A stretch of 16,317 nucleotides of DNA from CAISIP01 sp031403955. GTDB taxonomy: Bacteria > Pseudomonadota > Gammaproteobacteria > Burkholderiales > Burkholderiaceae_C. Numbering within the stretch: the first letter of the stretch is position 1; each line of letters begins with the position of its first letter. Where the stretch lies: the NCBI GenBank assembly GCA_031403955.1, contig JANNGR010000047.1, forward strand, positions 1 through 16,317, read 5' to 3'. Below the pieces are notes generated by a model, which had not been told where the DNA came from, searched no databases, and saw only the letters and a list, made by a program, of their open reading frames with translations. Of the stretch, positions 1 to 6,965 are shown piece after piece. The translations under genes and the position numbers were made by a program.

Positions 1-432
1 GACTGTGCGATCTTCGAGACCGTGTTCCACAACGTGCCGATCGACGCGCCCGACAAGTTCGTCGATCTGGACGATTTCGCGAACCGCGCGCACGGACGGA
101 TCGTGTCCGGGCGCGATCTGCAATTGGTCAACCTGACCACCGATGGCCTGCACCGCCTGAAGGTTCCCAAGACCGAGTTGATCACCAGCGCGCCCATCGA
201 CTACCTCGACACGGCGCGCTGGGCCGAAGCGTTCCACCGCCAGTTTCCGGACGTGGACGGCCTGCTGTGGATGTCGCGTCAACGTGATCGTGACGAGGCG
301 GTGATGTTGTTCGGGGATCGCGCCGGCAAGGCTTTGACGGGCACGCGCATGGGGACGGCGCTGCGAGGAAACGACGTTCTGCGCCAGGCCATCCTGGCAC
401 TGGCCTTGCGCGTGGGCATTGACGCTTCCTGA
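1..432 (+). CDS. RES-domain toxin, C-terminal part (5' end outside window)
   Basis: The frame is open from base 1 and ends at TGA 430-432, giving 143 visible residues. The run IFETVFHNVP near the start and GLLWMSRQRD around visible residue 90 match the second half of RES (Arg-Glu-Ser) domains. RES toxins of the Xre-RES type II toxin-antitoxin family degrade NAD+. The conserved Glu (visible residue 6) and Ser (visible residue 92) are present; the N-terminal Arg would lie outside the window. Full-length RES proteins are usually about 150-230 residues, so perhaps a third is missing. The partner Xre antitoxin normally sits just upstream, also outside the window. The gene converges on the AbiEii toxin gene, so two different toxin-antitoxin modules lie side by side. 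The family call is fairly firm; whether the protein is active cannot be judged from this part. Confidence 0.83.
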   Translation, partial: DCAIFETVFHNVPIDAPDKFVDLDDFANRAHGRIVSGRDLQLVNLTTDGLHRLKVPKTELITSAPIDYLDTARWAEAFHRQFPDVDGLLWMSRQRDRDEAVMLFGDRAGKALTGTRMGTALRGNDVLRQAILALALRVGIDAS

Positions 433-522
433 CCGCTTGACGACGGGCGAACACGAACCCTGCCACCACGCTTGGCCGGGCGGCAACCCGTTCGCCGCCG
501 CGCACCATTTAACCTGGTGGGC

Positions 523-1242
523 TTACGGACGCGGCCGGAGAGACTGTGCCGGCGTTTTCGGGTCGATGGCCTGAATGCGAAGTCGAAGATCTACCTCGGG
601 CATGCTCATGCCAAGGCTTTTCATGCATTCCCGCAGCCGACTCTTGTGGTCGAGGAGATGCGCGCGGGCCTTCTTCAAGTCCGCCAGGACGCTCGGTCCG
701 TACGCACGCAAAGCCTTCGCCACGCCCAAGGAGTCGAGCGTTCCAGCAGGGTCGGCGAGCATTGTCAAGTCGATGATGTCGCGGCTCATTACGCTGGCAT
801 CGGCCCAGCGGTCAGAGTTCGCCATCAACTTGGTGGCAACCTTGTCCTGCATCGCGAGGGACCAGACGCCGCAGATCTTGTCTTCGGGCAAGGGATCGGC
901 AAGCTGCACGCGACCCTCGAACAGGATCTCGAACTTGATCGGGGCGCCCGCGACCTGCAGCACACACCGGATGCCGTACTGATCGATCCTGGGCTCGCGC
1001 AGCAGCCCGATGGTGCCTGTCATCAGAGAGCCGATTCCGCCGGCATTGACCAAGCCGCGGATCTCGCGATACCCGTCGACGGAGGAGCACACGAAGTCAA
1101 TGTCCACGGAATCTCGGTGCTCGCCGTGAGTAAGCGCGATCGCGGTTCCGCCGCCGAAGAGGCACCTGTGCTTGAGCAGCAGATTGGAGTCCAATGCCTT
1201 CAGCGCTTGTTCGACGCGTTGATGATTGGGGCGCTCAAACAT
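523..1242 (-). CDS. AbiEii/AbiGii-family nucleotidyltransferase toxin
   Basis: This 239-residue protein has the AbiEii/DUF1814 motifs in order. FGGGTAIAL (residues 29-37) with RDSVDIDF (43-50) forms the G-S/G-x-DxD nucleotidyltransferase core with D47 and D49. A DKVATKLMAN lysine motif lies near residue 133, and SRDIIDLTML near 153 is the family's RDxxDL motif. Family toxins transfer nucleotides, and some (MenT) modify tRNA acceptor ends; the target here is unknown. The start ATG (1240-1242) overlaps the last 8 bases of the upstream antitoxin gene, so translation is probably coupled. Usual family members are about 220-300 residues, so this one appears complete. It lies convergent to the RES gene, about 90 bp away. 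All core motifs are intact, so it is probably active. It could serve phage defence, plasmid-type addiction or both. Confidence 0.87.
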   Translation of the reverse strand: MFERPNHQRVEQALKALDSNLLLKHRCLFGGGTAIALTHGEHRDSVDIDFVCSSVDGYREIRGLVNAGGIGSLMTGTIGLLREPRIDQYGIRCVLQVAGAPIKFEILFEGRVQLADPLPEDKICGVWSLAMQDKVATKLMANSDRWADASVMSRDIIDLTMLADPAGTLDSLGVAKALRAYGPSVLADLKKARAHLLDHKSRLRECMKSLGMSMPEVDLRLRIQAIDPKTPAQSLRPRP

Positions 1243-1747
1243 TCATGACTCCCTTGCCAATCGTGGCGGTCAACTTGGCCAACAGTGCGCGCTCGGCCGG
1301 CGCCATGGCTGCCGTGTCGACGTGACGCCAATTGCGCTCGTACAACTGGAAGGCCTCGGTGGGGCCGATCTCGGCGTCTCCAGCCAGGCTCCACGCGATC
1401 GACCTGAGTTGCGGGTACTTCGCGAGCCTGATGCGCCGCGGGAATGTTGTGCCGACCCGTCGAGCCGGAAGGCGCGCGTCCTGCATCAGATGTCCCGTTT
1501 TGTCATCTCGAGCGAGCAGCGCGAAATCGGCGCCGAGATCCATCGCTGCCATGACCTTGATGTATGTGCCCATGGTGACCGCTGCGTCACCAAGTTCGGC
1601 GCGGTGCAAGGTCACTCGGGTGATGCCCGCCAGGTCGGCAACTTGCTGGAGGGAAAGGCGCCGGCGTTGACGCGCCAGGCGCAGCCGGGCGCCGAACTCG
1701 GCAAGCAGCTGATTCTCGGCTTCGGGAACAGTGGGGCGAGCAGGCAT
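1235..1747 (-). CDS. XRE-family HTH antitoxin partner of AbiEii-like toxin
   Basis: The protein has 170 residues from the chosen ATG at 1747. Residues about 14-65 form an XRE/Cro helix-turn-helix: FGARLRLARQ, then LSLQQVADLAGITRVTLHR. A C-terminal segment of roughly 90 residues, ending LYERNWRHVD...GKGVMNV, follows. It is probably the toxin-contacting part, by analogy with HTH antitoxins next to AbiEii toxins. The classical AbiEi antitoxin is a winged-helix protein, so this pair is the XRE variant. An in-frame ATG at 1771 would add eight residues (MILYIILI), but it lies upstream of the TATAAT -10 box, so the 1747 start is preferred. The gene comes first in the pair and overlaps the toxin gene by 8 bp, the usual antitoxin-first order. 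It probably represses its own promoter through the inverted repeat described separately. Confidence 0.86.
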   Translation of the reverse strand: MPARPTVPEAENQLLAEFGARLRLARQRRRLSLQQVADLAGITRVTLHRAELGDAAVTMGTYIKVMAAMDLGADFALLARDDKTGHLMQDARLPARRVGTTFPRRIRLAKYPQLRSIAWSLAGDAEIGPTEAFQLYERNWRHVDTAAMAPAERALLAKLTATIGKGVMNV

Positions 1748-1782
1748 GATAAGTATTATATACAAAATCATCTTAAATGATT
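1748..1782 (-). promoter_or_regulatory. Antitoxin-toxin promoter with operator-like inverted repeat
   Basis: On the minus strand a perfect TATAAT (1755-1760) sits only 7 bases before the antitoxin ATG at 1747. Transcription would then begin at or within a base or two of the start codon, giving a leaderless mRNA. No Shine-Dalgarno sequence is present in those 7 bases. Just upstream is the inverted repeat AATCAT-cttaa-ATGATT (1766-1782), which lies between the -10 box and the weak -35 region (TTAATC-like near 1779-1784). A repressor bound there would block RNA polymerase, as expected for an autoregulating XRE antitoxin. The stretch is much more AT-rich than its surroundings. The -10 and the repeat are seen directly; their function is inferred. 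Confidence 0.62.
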
Positions 1783-2105
1783 AACAAAATTGACACTGCA
1801 CCGGGCTGCACTTCAATTTCGGTTTCTTGCCGGTCGCGGTCAGGCTGGCGCGTAGACGCACCGGCGGTTGTGTCGCAATAGCAGCGCGCGGACAGCCGCC
1901 TAGTAAAACCCTGTTCAGCCTCTGAATTTCGTGCAGTTCGGCAAGGCCGCTGAAGGCAAAGACCCTTCCTTCCCGGCTGTCATCAGACGCCAACGCTCCC
2001 GCGGCCACGACGGGGCTAGAGAAGGTGGGCCGGCAAGTCTTTGCTAACAGCGGCACGAAGCCGCGCGCGGCTTGCCCCAGTTGCCCCGAAGCGGACCGAG
2101 GGTCT
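1783..2105. other. Gene-poor interval of about 320 bp, no convincing CDS
   Basis: This stretch lies between the toxin-antitoxin promoter and the 3' end of the rhomboid gene. A leftward open frame spans 1781-2266, but it overlaps the rhomboid end out of frame. It has no recognised domain, its start lies inside rhomboid coding sequence, and its stop falls in the antitoxin operator. On the plus strand TTGACA (1790-1795) is followed 16 bp later by TTCAAT, a possible but unsupported promoter with no plus-strand gene behind it. The interval could be degraded coding sequence, a dispersed repeat, or the scar where the toxin-antitoxin block was inserted. None of these can be shown from the window alone. 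Confidence 0.5.
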
Positions 2106-3272
2106 TCATTTGGTGCTGGCCGAAGCGGCTGACGCCGGCGGCTTGAAACCGGTGGCCAGGGCCGGAATCTGGCGCGCGGTTTCAAGTGCTTTGCGGATCT
2201 TGGCCGGGTCTTTGTTGCGTAGACCTTCCGCCAGGGCATGCGACGTGTCCCCACGCAGGGCTGCATACTTTTTCACCATTTCCAGTGTTCTGGCCGACGG
2301 CGCGGCGGACCCAAGCTTGACTGCCGACAATTGTTTGACACTCTCGCGGTAGTCCGCGGTTACGTTGACGTCGATGCGCCGCGCCAGTTGTTCAAAAGTC
2401 AATCCATCACGGCGACCCGACTCGAGAATGGCGTCCCAGCGCCGGCTGATACGCCGGTCTTCGAGCAGGAACTGGCGGATCGCCTCGCGTGCTAACAACT
2501 CTTCAGTCAGGCGGTAACTCGGTGCCGGGATGCGCGCCACCAGCAGCGTGGTTGCCAACGCCAGTATGCCGGCGGCCAACCACTTGCCGCGCCGCAAACG
2601 GGGACTGTCGCGCGTCCATGGTCGTGCCAGCAACCGGCCCAGCAGGGTCCCGGCAACCAGGCCACCGCTGTGCGCAGCGTTGTCGATACCGGGAACGATC
2701 TGGCCCAGCAGCAGTGTGAACATTGCAAAGACCAGAGCTGCGCCGAAAAACCAACGGAACTCGGCTGGATCCACGTGCCGGCGCTCACGCCACAGAAATA
2801 CCAACAACGCGCCGTAAAGACTGAAAACCGCGCCCGATGCACCGCCAGATACGGCCTGGTTACCCTGAACCACCAGTGACAAGAGGTTGCCGAAGACTCC
2901 GCTTGCAAGGTATACCAGCGCAAAACGCAGCGGCCCATACAAGCGTTCAACCAGCCGGCCAACATCCCACAAGGCCCACATGTTTAGCGCCAGGTGTACG
3001 ACCCCGAAGTGCAGGAACATGGCCGTGACAAGCCGCCACCATTGACCGTCCTGCGTCGCCGGGCCGAAGTTGGCCCCCCAGGCCAGTTGCACACCGTTGG
3101 AGGTGTGCCACAGTCCAGAGCCGAAGGCCAGCATGGTGGCGAAAACCAGAAGATTGCAGCCCAGCAGGCCAAGTGTTACCGGTGCACCCCAGGCTTTGCC
3201 GTGCATCAAATCCGTCAAGCCGCCAGCCGTCGGGCTGATGCCGGTGCCGGTTGCGCGTTTGGTGTCAGTCAT
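2106..3272 (-). CDS. Rhomboid-family intramembrane serine protease with soluble C-terminal extension
   Basis: This 388-residue membrane protein carries the rhomboid signature: HFGVVHLALNMWAL (H88, H93, N97), the catalytic serine in GGASGAVFS (S146) and the catalytic histidine in NAAHSGG (H201). Rhomboids cut transmembrane helices of substrates inside the inner membrane; the substrate here is unknown. About seven hydrophobic segments are visible, near residues 32-49, 81-103, 116-135, 144-161, 173-190, 199-215 and 229-246, fitting a 6+1 rhomboid. After the last one comes a charged, helical, soluble tail of about 140 residues, longer than in minimal bacterial rhomboids. It has no recognised domain. 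The ATG at 3272 has a modest AGG four bases upstream. The gene is divergent from the DAHP synthase gene across 75 bp. The catalytic dyad is intact. Confidence 0.92.
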   Translation of the reverse strand: MTDTKRATGTGISPTAGGLTDLMHGKAWGAPVTLGLLGCNLLVFATMLAFGSGLWHTSNGVQLAWGANFGPATQDGQWWRLVTAMFLHFGVVHLALNMWALWDVGRLVERLYGPLRFALVYLASGVFGNLLSLVVQGNQAVSGGASGAVFSLYGALLVFLWRERRHVDPAEFRWFFGAALVFAMFTLLLGQIVPGIDNAAHSGGLVAGTLLGRLLARPWTRDSPRLRRGKWLAAGILALATTLLVARIPAPSYRLTEELLAREAIRQFLLEDRRISRRWDAILESGRRDGLTFEQLARRIDVNVTADYRESVKQLSAVKLGSAAPSARTLEMVKKYAALRGDTSHALAEGLRNKDPAKIRKALETARQIPALATGFKPPASAASASTK

Positions 3273-3347
3273 GCAGCCTGTATTACAGCCTAAAGCCAGG
3301 CCCCGATGGGCTCTGGACGCCGGCCTGAAAATGGTGACAATTCAAGC

Positions 3348-4460
3348 ATGAACACACACGCCCATAGCCCCGCTTCCCCCTTATCCACGCAGGATTCAAC
3401 GCGTATCGACGACACGCGGATTGACGCCGTGCGCCCGCTCATCACGCCGGCGTTGCTGCAGGAATGGCTGCCGGTGTCGGTTGCCGCGTTAGCGCTGGTC
3501 GAGCAGAGCCGCGTGGCCATCTCACGGGTGTTGCATGGCGCGGATGATCGACTGGTGGTGGTTGTGGGGCCATGTTCCATTCATAACCATGCGCAGGCGC
3601 TCGAATACGCCCGGCAGCTAAAGGCACAGGCCGATGCGCTCAAGGACGACTTGCTGATCGTGATGCGGGTGTATTTCGAAAAGCCGCGTACGACCGTCGG
3701 TTGGAAGGGTTATATAAATGACCCGCATCTGGACGGTAGTTTTGCCATCAATGAAGGGCTGGAAATGGCGCGTCGTCTTTTGCTGGATCTGTTGGCGTTG
3801 GGCCTGCCGGTGGGGACCGAGTTTTTGGACCTGTTGAGCCCCCAGTTCATCTCCGACCTGGTGAGTTGGGGAGCGATTGGCGCTCGCACCACCGAGAGCC
3901 AGAGCCATCGCCAGTTGGCCTCGGGCCTGAGCTGCCCGGTGGGTTTCAAGAATGGCACCGATGGTGGCGTGAAAGTCGCTTGCGACGCAATCCAGGCCGC
4001 ATCCGCGATGCACGCTTTCATGGGCATGACCAAGATGGGCCAGGCAGCTGTTTTTGAGACCCGGGGTAACGCCGACTGCCATGTAATTTTGCGCGGTGGC
4101 AAGACGCCCAACTACAGCGCTGCCGATGTTGCCGCTACCTGTGCGCTGCTCAAGGCGGCTGGTTTGCGCGAACAGGTAATGGTCGACGTATCACACGCCA
4201 ACAGCAGCAAGCAGCACCGGCGCCAGATTGACGTTGCGGCCGACGTGGCGGCCCAGGTGGCGGGAGGCGAGCGCCGCATCATGGGTGTGATGATCGAAAG
4301 TCATCTGGAGGAAGGCCGCCAGGACATTGTTCCCGGCACACCCCTCAAACCTGGAGTATCGGTTACCGACGCGTGTATCAGCATGTTGCAGACGGTGCCG
4401 GTGCTGCAGGGGCTGGCACAGGCCGTGCAGGCGCGGCGCGAGGCCGCCAAGGCGGTTTAA
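3348..4460 (+). CDS. aroG: Class I 3-deoxy-7-phosphoheptulonate (DAHP) synthase
   Basis: This enzyme joins phosphoenolpyruvate and erythrose 4-phosphate to make DAHP, the first step of the shikimate pathway to aromatic amino acids, in the cytoplasm. The 370-residue product matches the E. coli AroF/AroG/AroH family along its length. Visible features are GPCSIH with metal ligand C76, RVYFEKPRTTVGWKG with catalytic K112, GARTTESQ, GFKNGTDGG, SHANSSK with metal ligand H283, MIESHLEEG with E317 and SVTDACIS with D341. The SHANSSK and ESHL forms resemble AroG (Phe-type) more than AroF, but the feedback specificity cannot be read with confidence. The ATG at 3348 gives the expected N-terminal length; an in-frame upstream start at 3306 adds residues not typical of the family. 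No strong ribosome binding site is visible. The gene appears to stand alone, with no other aromatic-pathway genes nearby. Confidence 0.95.
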   Translation: MNTHAHSPASPLSTQDSTRIDDTRIDAVRPLITPALLQEWLPVSVAALALVEQSRVAISRVLHGADDRLVVVVGPCSIHNHAQALEYARQLKAQADALKDDLLIVMRVYFEKPRTTVGWKGYINDPHLDGSFAINEGLEMARRLLLDLLALGLPVGTEFLDLLSPQFISDLVSWGAIGARTTESQSHRQLASGLSCPVGFKNGTDGGVKVACDAIQAASAMHAFMGMTKMGQAAVFETRGNADCHVILRGGKTPNYSAADVAATCALLKAAGLREQVMVDVSHANSSKQHRRQIDVAADVAAQVAGGERRIMGVMIESHLEEGRQDIVPGTPLKPGVSVTDACISMLQTVPVLQGLAQAVQARREAAKAV

Positions 4461-4582
4461 GCATACGGTCCCGATCAGCGGGAGTTGCCTGGTTGGCGCA
4501 ACCTGTCCGGCATTTATCCGCCGTATTGCGCCAGGGGGCACGGGTAGTATTCGTTGGTTGAACTAGCGGGCTTTACGCATCC

Positions 4583-5203
4583 ATGGTATTGAAGGAGTTG
4601 GACCCGTTTTACGGGCGTACCCAGGTGGAGATTGCCGGTCGCATTGCGCAGGATCGGATGGCGTACCATTTGCGCCGTTTTTTTGGCAAGAGTGAAGAAG
4701 TCGACGTGCTCAATTGCCTGCGCGTGACGTCCGGCAACGCGGTCGCACATGTGGACCATTTGGTGTTGCACCCGTACGGGTTGCTGGTGGTGGAACGCGA
4801 AAACCTGTCCGGACGCATTCAGATCAAGGACGATGGGCAATGGGTGCGCTGGCGCGACGGTGTGCCGTCCGAGATGCGTTCACCGATAACCCGCGCATAC
4901 TTGCGGGCCTTGTCGTTGAAGGCCTTTCTGGACAAGAATGTCAAGCAGAAAGGCTTTTTTGACGGGGTTGAGCTCGATATCCTGGTGGCGGTACCGGATA
5001 CCGGAACCATACAGTGGCCCAGCGTCGGTCCGTTGGCGGAGGTGTGCAACGCCGACCAGGTCCATGAGCGCGTGAATCAGCGTGTGGCGCAGTACCGGCG
5101 GGTGGCTACCGCGCAGGGTGTGTTGACCGCTTCCGAGCGGCGTCGCCTGGGTGAGTTCCTGCGTTCCTTGCACCGGCCCTTGGCAAAGGCGGGGTCGAGG
5201 TAA
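4583..5203 (+). CDS. NERD-like (nuclease-related) domain protein, copy 1, catalytic lysine absent
   Basis: This 206-residue protein resembles the NERD domain family, which has a PD-(D/E)xK nuclease-like fold. The MAYHLRRFF helix (26-34) is followed by HVDHLVLHPYG (56-66, D58) and VVEREN (69-74), the place where NERD proteins have V-x-E-x-K. Here E71 is kept but the lysine position is E73, so nuclease activity is doubtful. A conserved SPITRAY segment follows, as in related proteins. No signal peptide or membrane segment is visible. The next gene is a gapless paralogue of identical length, so this is a tandem duplication. The ATG is chosen because the N-terminus MVLKELDPF matches MILKELDPF of copy 2; no strong ribosome binding site is seen. 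The molecular role is unknown. The family call rests on motif layout and recalled relatives. Confidence 0.72.
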   Translation: MVLKELDPFYGRTQVEIAGRIAQDRMAYHLRRFFGKSEEVDVLNCLRVTSGNAVAHVDHLVLHPYGLLVVERENLSGRIQIKDDGQWVRWRDGVPSEMRSPITRAYLRALSLKAFLDKNVKQKGFFDGVELDILVAVPDTGTIQWPSVGPLAEVCNADQVHERVNQRVAQYRRVATAQGVLTASERRRLGEFLRSLHRPLAKAGSR

Positions 5204-5275
5204 ACCGGCGCCTTGGCTTCCAGGCGGGTGGCCGCGGGATCTGAAATAACAATAATCGGGGAGGTTCGGGTTGTC

Positions 5276-5896
5276 ATGATCTTGAAGGAGCTGGATCCTT
5301 TTCACGGCGTCAGCCAGGAAGAACTCGCGGCGCGTATCTCGGCCGACCGGATGGCCTATTACCTGCGTCGTTTCTTTCGCCGCAGCGATGAGGTTGATGT
5401 GTTAAATGGCTTGTGGGTGCGCTCTGGCCGATCCATGGCCCGCGTAGACCATTTGCTGTTGCATGACTATGGGTTGATGGTGGTAGAGCGCGAGGATGTG
5501 GCCGGTAGGGTGCAGATTGACGACGACGGGCAGTGGCTTCAGTGGAAAAACGGCGCAGCGGTGCCATTGGGGGCGCCGATCACGCGCGCTTATGTGCAAG
5601 CTCTGCTGTTCAAGGCCTTTCTGGACCGACGGGTGCGGCAAAAAGGTTTCTTTGACAAGATGGAGCTGGACGTGCTGGTTGTGGTTTCCGATGACTGTGT
5701 GATCGAATGGCCCGCAACCGGTCGTCTGGCGGAGGTTTGTCATCGCGACGAAGTGTTTGGGCGGATAAGTTGGCGTCTGGCGCAGTGCCGCAATGCGGCC
5801 AACTCCCCAGGGGCGCTGCCGGCGGTCGAACGGCGCACGCTTGGTGCGTTTTTGAGGCAGTCGCATTGCCGGGCGCAAGGCGCCGCGCCATCTTGA
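5276..5896 (+). CDS. NERD-like domain protein, copy 2, catalytic lysine absent
   Basis: This is a second 206-residue NERD-like protein that aligns without gaps to copy 1, at roughly 55% identity counted by eye. ARVDHLLLHDYG (D58) and VVERED (E71, E73) occupy the NERD catalytic region, and again a glutamate stands where the lysine of E-x-K is expected. Conserved blocks shared with copy 1 include DRMAY.LRRFF, EVDVLN, DDGQW, PITRAY, KAFLD, QKGFFD and the LAEVC region. The ATG at 5276 is preferred over an in-frame start at 5213 because it aligns with the start of copy 1 and has GGGGAGG at 5258-5264, 11 bases upstream. It follows copy 1 after 72 bp and precedes a hydrolase gene by 99 bp. The function is unknown; the constraint on both copies argues that they are expressed proteins, not decaying nucleases. 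Confidence 0.73.
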   Translation: MILKELDPFHGVSQEELAARISADRMAYYLRRFFRRSDEVDVLNGLWVRSGRSMARVDHLLLHDYGLMVVEREDVAGRVQIDDDGQWLQWKNGAAVPLGAPITRAYVQALLFKAFLDRRVRQKGFFDKMELDVLVVVSDDCVIEWPATGRLAEVCHRDEVFGRISWRLAQCRNAANSPGALPAVERRTLGAFLRQSHCRAQGAAPS

Positions 5897-5995
5897 AGTT
5901 CTTGCGCGGGCCGGTTCCCGGGCAGCGCTGGCGGCACGTATACCCATGAACTTCAAGTTGGCGCGGCAACTGGCCCAACCGATTGGGGTTTGGCT

Positions 5996-6952
5996 ATGAG
6001 GTTGTTGGTCAAGTCGCTGTGGCTGCTGCTCGCCGGGGTTGTCTTCTTCACGCTGGCCGGGCTGGTCGCGACCTGGGCACCGGACAAGCCGGTGGATCAG
6101 CTCAAGGACCGCTGGGCCCGGCCACCGTCGCGGTTTGTCGCGATTGACGGTTTGCAGGTGCATCTTCGCGACGAAGGCCCGCGCGACGACCCGGTGCCTA
6201 TCGTCTTGCTGCACGGCACCTCGGACAGTCTGCATACCTGGGACGGCTGGGCGGCGGTTTTGCAGCGCCAGCGGCGGGTGATCCGGTTCGATCTGCCCGG
6301 CTTTGGCTTGACTGGCCCAGCCCAGGACAACGACTATTCCATGGCCCGTGACGTGCGTTTTGTCGGCGCCGTACTGGACCACTTGGGCGTGCAGCGTTGT
6401 GTGCTGGCCGGCAATTCCCTCGGCGGGCAGATTGCCTGGGCAGTTGCGCTCGCGGCGCCGCAACGGGTGCAACAGCTGGTTCTGGTTGACTCCGGTGGTT
6501 ACCCTTTGCAGTCCCAGGAGGTGCCACTGGCTTTCAGACTGGCGGGAACCAAGGGCGCGCGCATAGTGATGGAATATGTGCTGCCGCGCGGATTGGTGCA
6601 GTCGAGTATCAATAGTGTGTATGGCGACCGGTCAAAGGTGACACCGGAACTGGTGGACCGGTATTACGATATGGCGCTGCGCGCGGGCAATCGGCAGGCA
6701 ATTGGGTATCGCATGGACGCCGCTCAGGCCGGTGACGAAGCGCGGATCAGAGAGTTGACGCAACCCACCTTGATAATGTGGGGCGCTCAGGACCGCCTGA
6801 TTCCGTTGCAGTTTGGCCATCAGTTTGCGCGCGATATCGCGCGCTCCAGACTGGTTGTATTTGACGACCTGGGCCATCTCCCGCACCAGGAAGATCCGCG
6901 GCGAACAGTAGCTCAACTGCAGAAGTTTCTGGGCTTAAAACCGGCCGACTGA
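5996..6952 (+). CDS. Alpha/beta-fold hydrolase with N-terminal membrane anchor
   Basis: This 318-residue protein has a complete alpha/beta hydrolase triad: nucleophile S141 in GNSLGGQ, acid D266 in WGAQDRLIP, and H294 in DLGHLPHQED. The oxyanion motif LLHGTSDSLHTW lies near residues 70-80. One hydrophobic helix (about residues 5-25, LWLLLAGVVFFTLAGLVATW) probably anchors it in the inner membrane with the catalytic domain outside. The substrate could be an ester, epoxide or C-C bond and cannot be told from sequence. The ATG at 5996 follows GGGG by 7 bases; a TTG at 5990 is in frame but less likely. The stop codon overlaps the ribosome binding site of the next gene, 13 bp away, so the two are almost certainly cotranscribed. 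Confidence 0.92.
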   Translation: MRLLVKSLWLLLAGVVFFTLAGLVATWAPDKPVDQLKDRWARPPSRFVAIDGLQVHLRDEGPRDDPVPIVLLHGTSDSLHTWDGWAAVLQRQRRVIRFDLPGFGLTGPAQDNDYSMARDVRFVGAVLDHLGVQRCVLAGNSLGGQIAWAVALAAPQRVQQLVLVDSGGYPLQSQEVPLAFRLAGTKGARIVMEYVLPRGLVQSSINSVYGDRSKVTPELVDRYYDMALRAGNRQAIGYRMDAAQAGDEARIRELTQPTLIMWGAQDRLIPLQFGHQFARDIARSRLVVFDDLGHLPHQEDPRRTVAQLQKFLGLKPAD

Positions 6953-6965
6953 GGGTAACGACCAA

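Noticed and set aside
446..519. Inverted repeats GGCGAAC/GTTCGCC (37-base spacer) and CACCA-N7-TGGTG between RES and AbiEii genes
   Set aside because: Arms are short, the first spacer is too long for a terminator, and no T-run follows.
472..1248. 258-residue plus-strand open frame
   Set aside because: Antisense to the AbiEii toxin, whose motifs are convincing; the translation resembles no known family.
1226..1780. 184-residue plus-strand open frame
   Set aside because: Antisense shadow of the XRE antitoxin gene, with no domain.
1790..1817. Rightward TTGACA-16-TTCAAT promoter, possible antisense RNA
   Set aside because: The -10 is poor and no plus-strand gene follows for over 1.5 kb; one good hexamer in an AT-rich patch is expected by chance.
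1781..2266. 161-residue minus-strand frame next to the toxin-antitoxin promoter
   Set aside because: Overlaps the rhomboid gene end out of frame, lacks a ribosome binding site and a domain, and ends inside the antitoxin operator. Kept only as part of the unexplained interval.
4461..4582. GGTTG-GCG-CAACC repeat after the DAHP synthase gene as a terminator
   Set aside because: Only 5-bp arms with a 3-base loop and no T-run; not convincing.
5402..6472. 356-residue minus-strand open frame
   Set aside because: Antisense across NERD copy 2 and the hydrolase, both of which have strong family motifs; GC-rich shadow frame.
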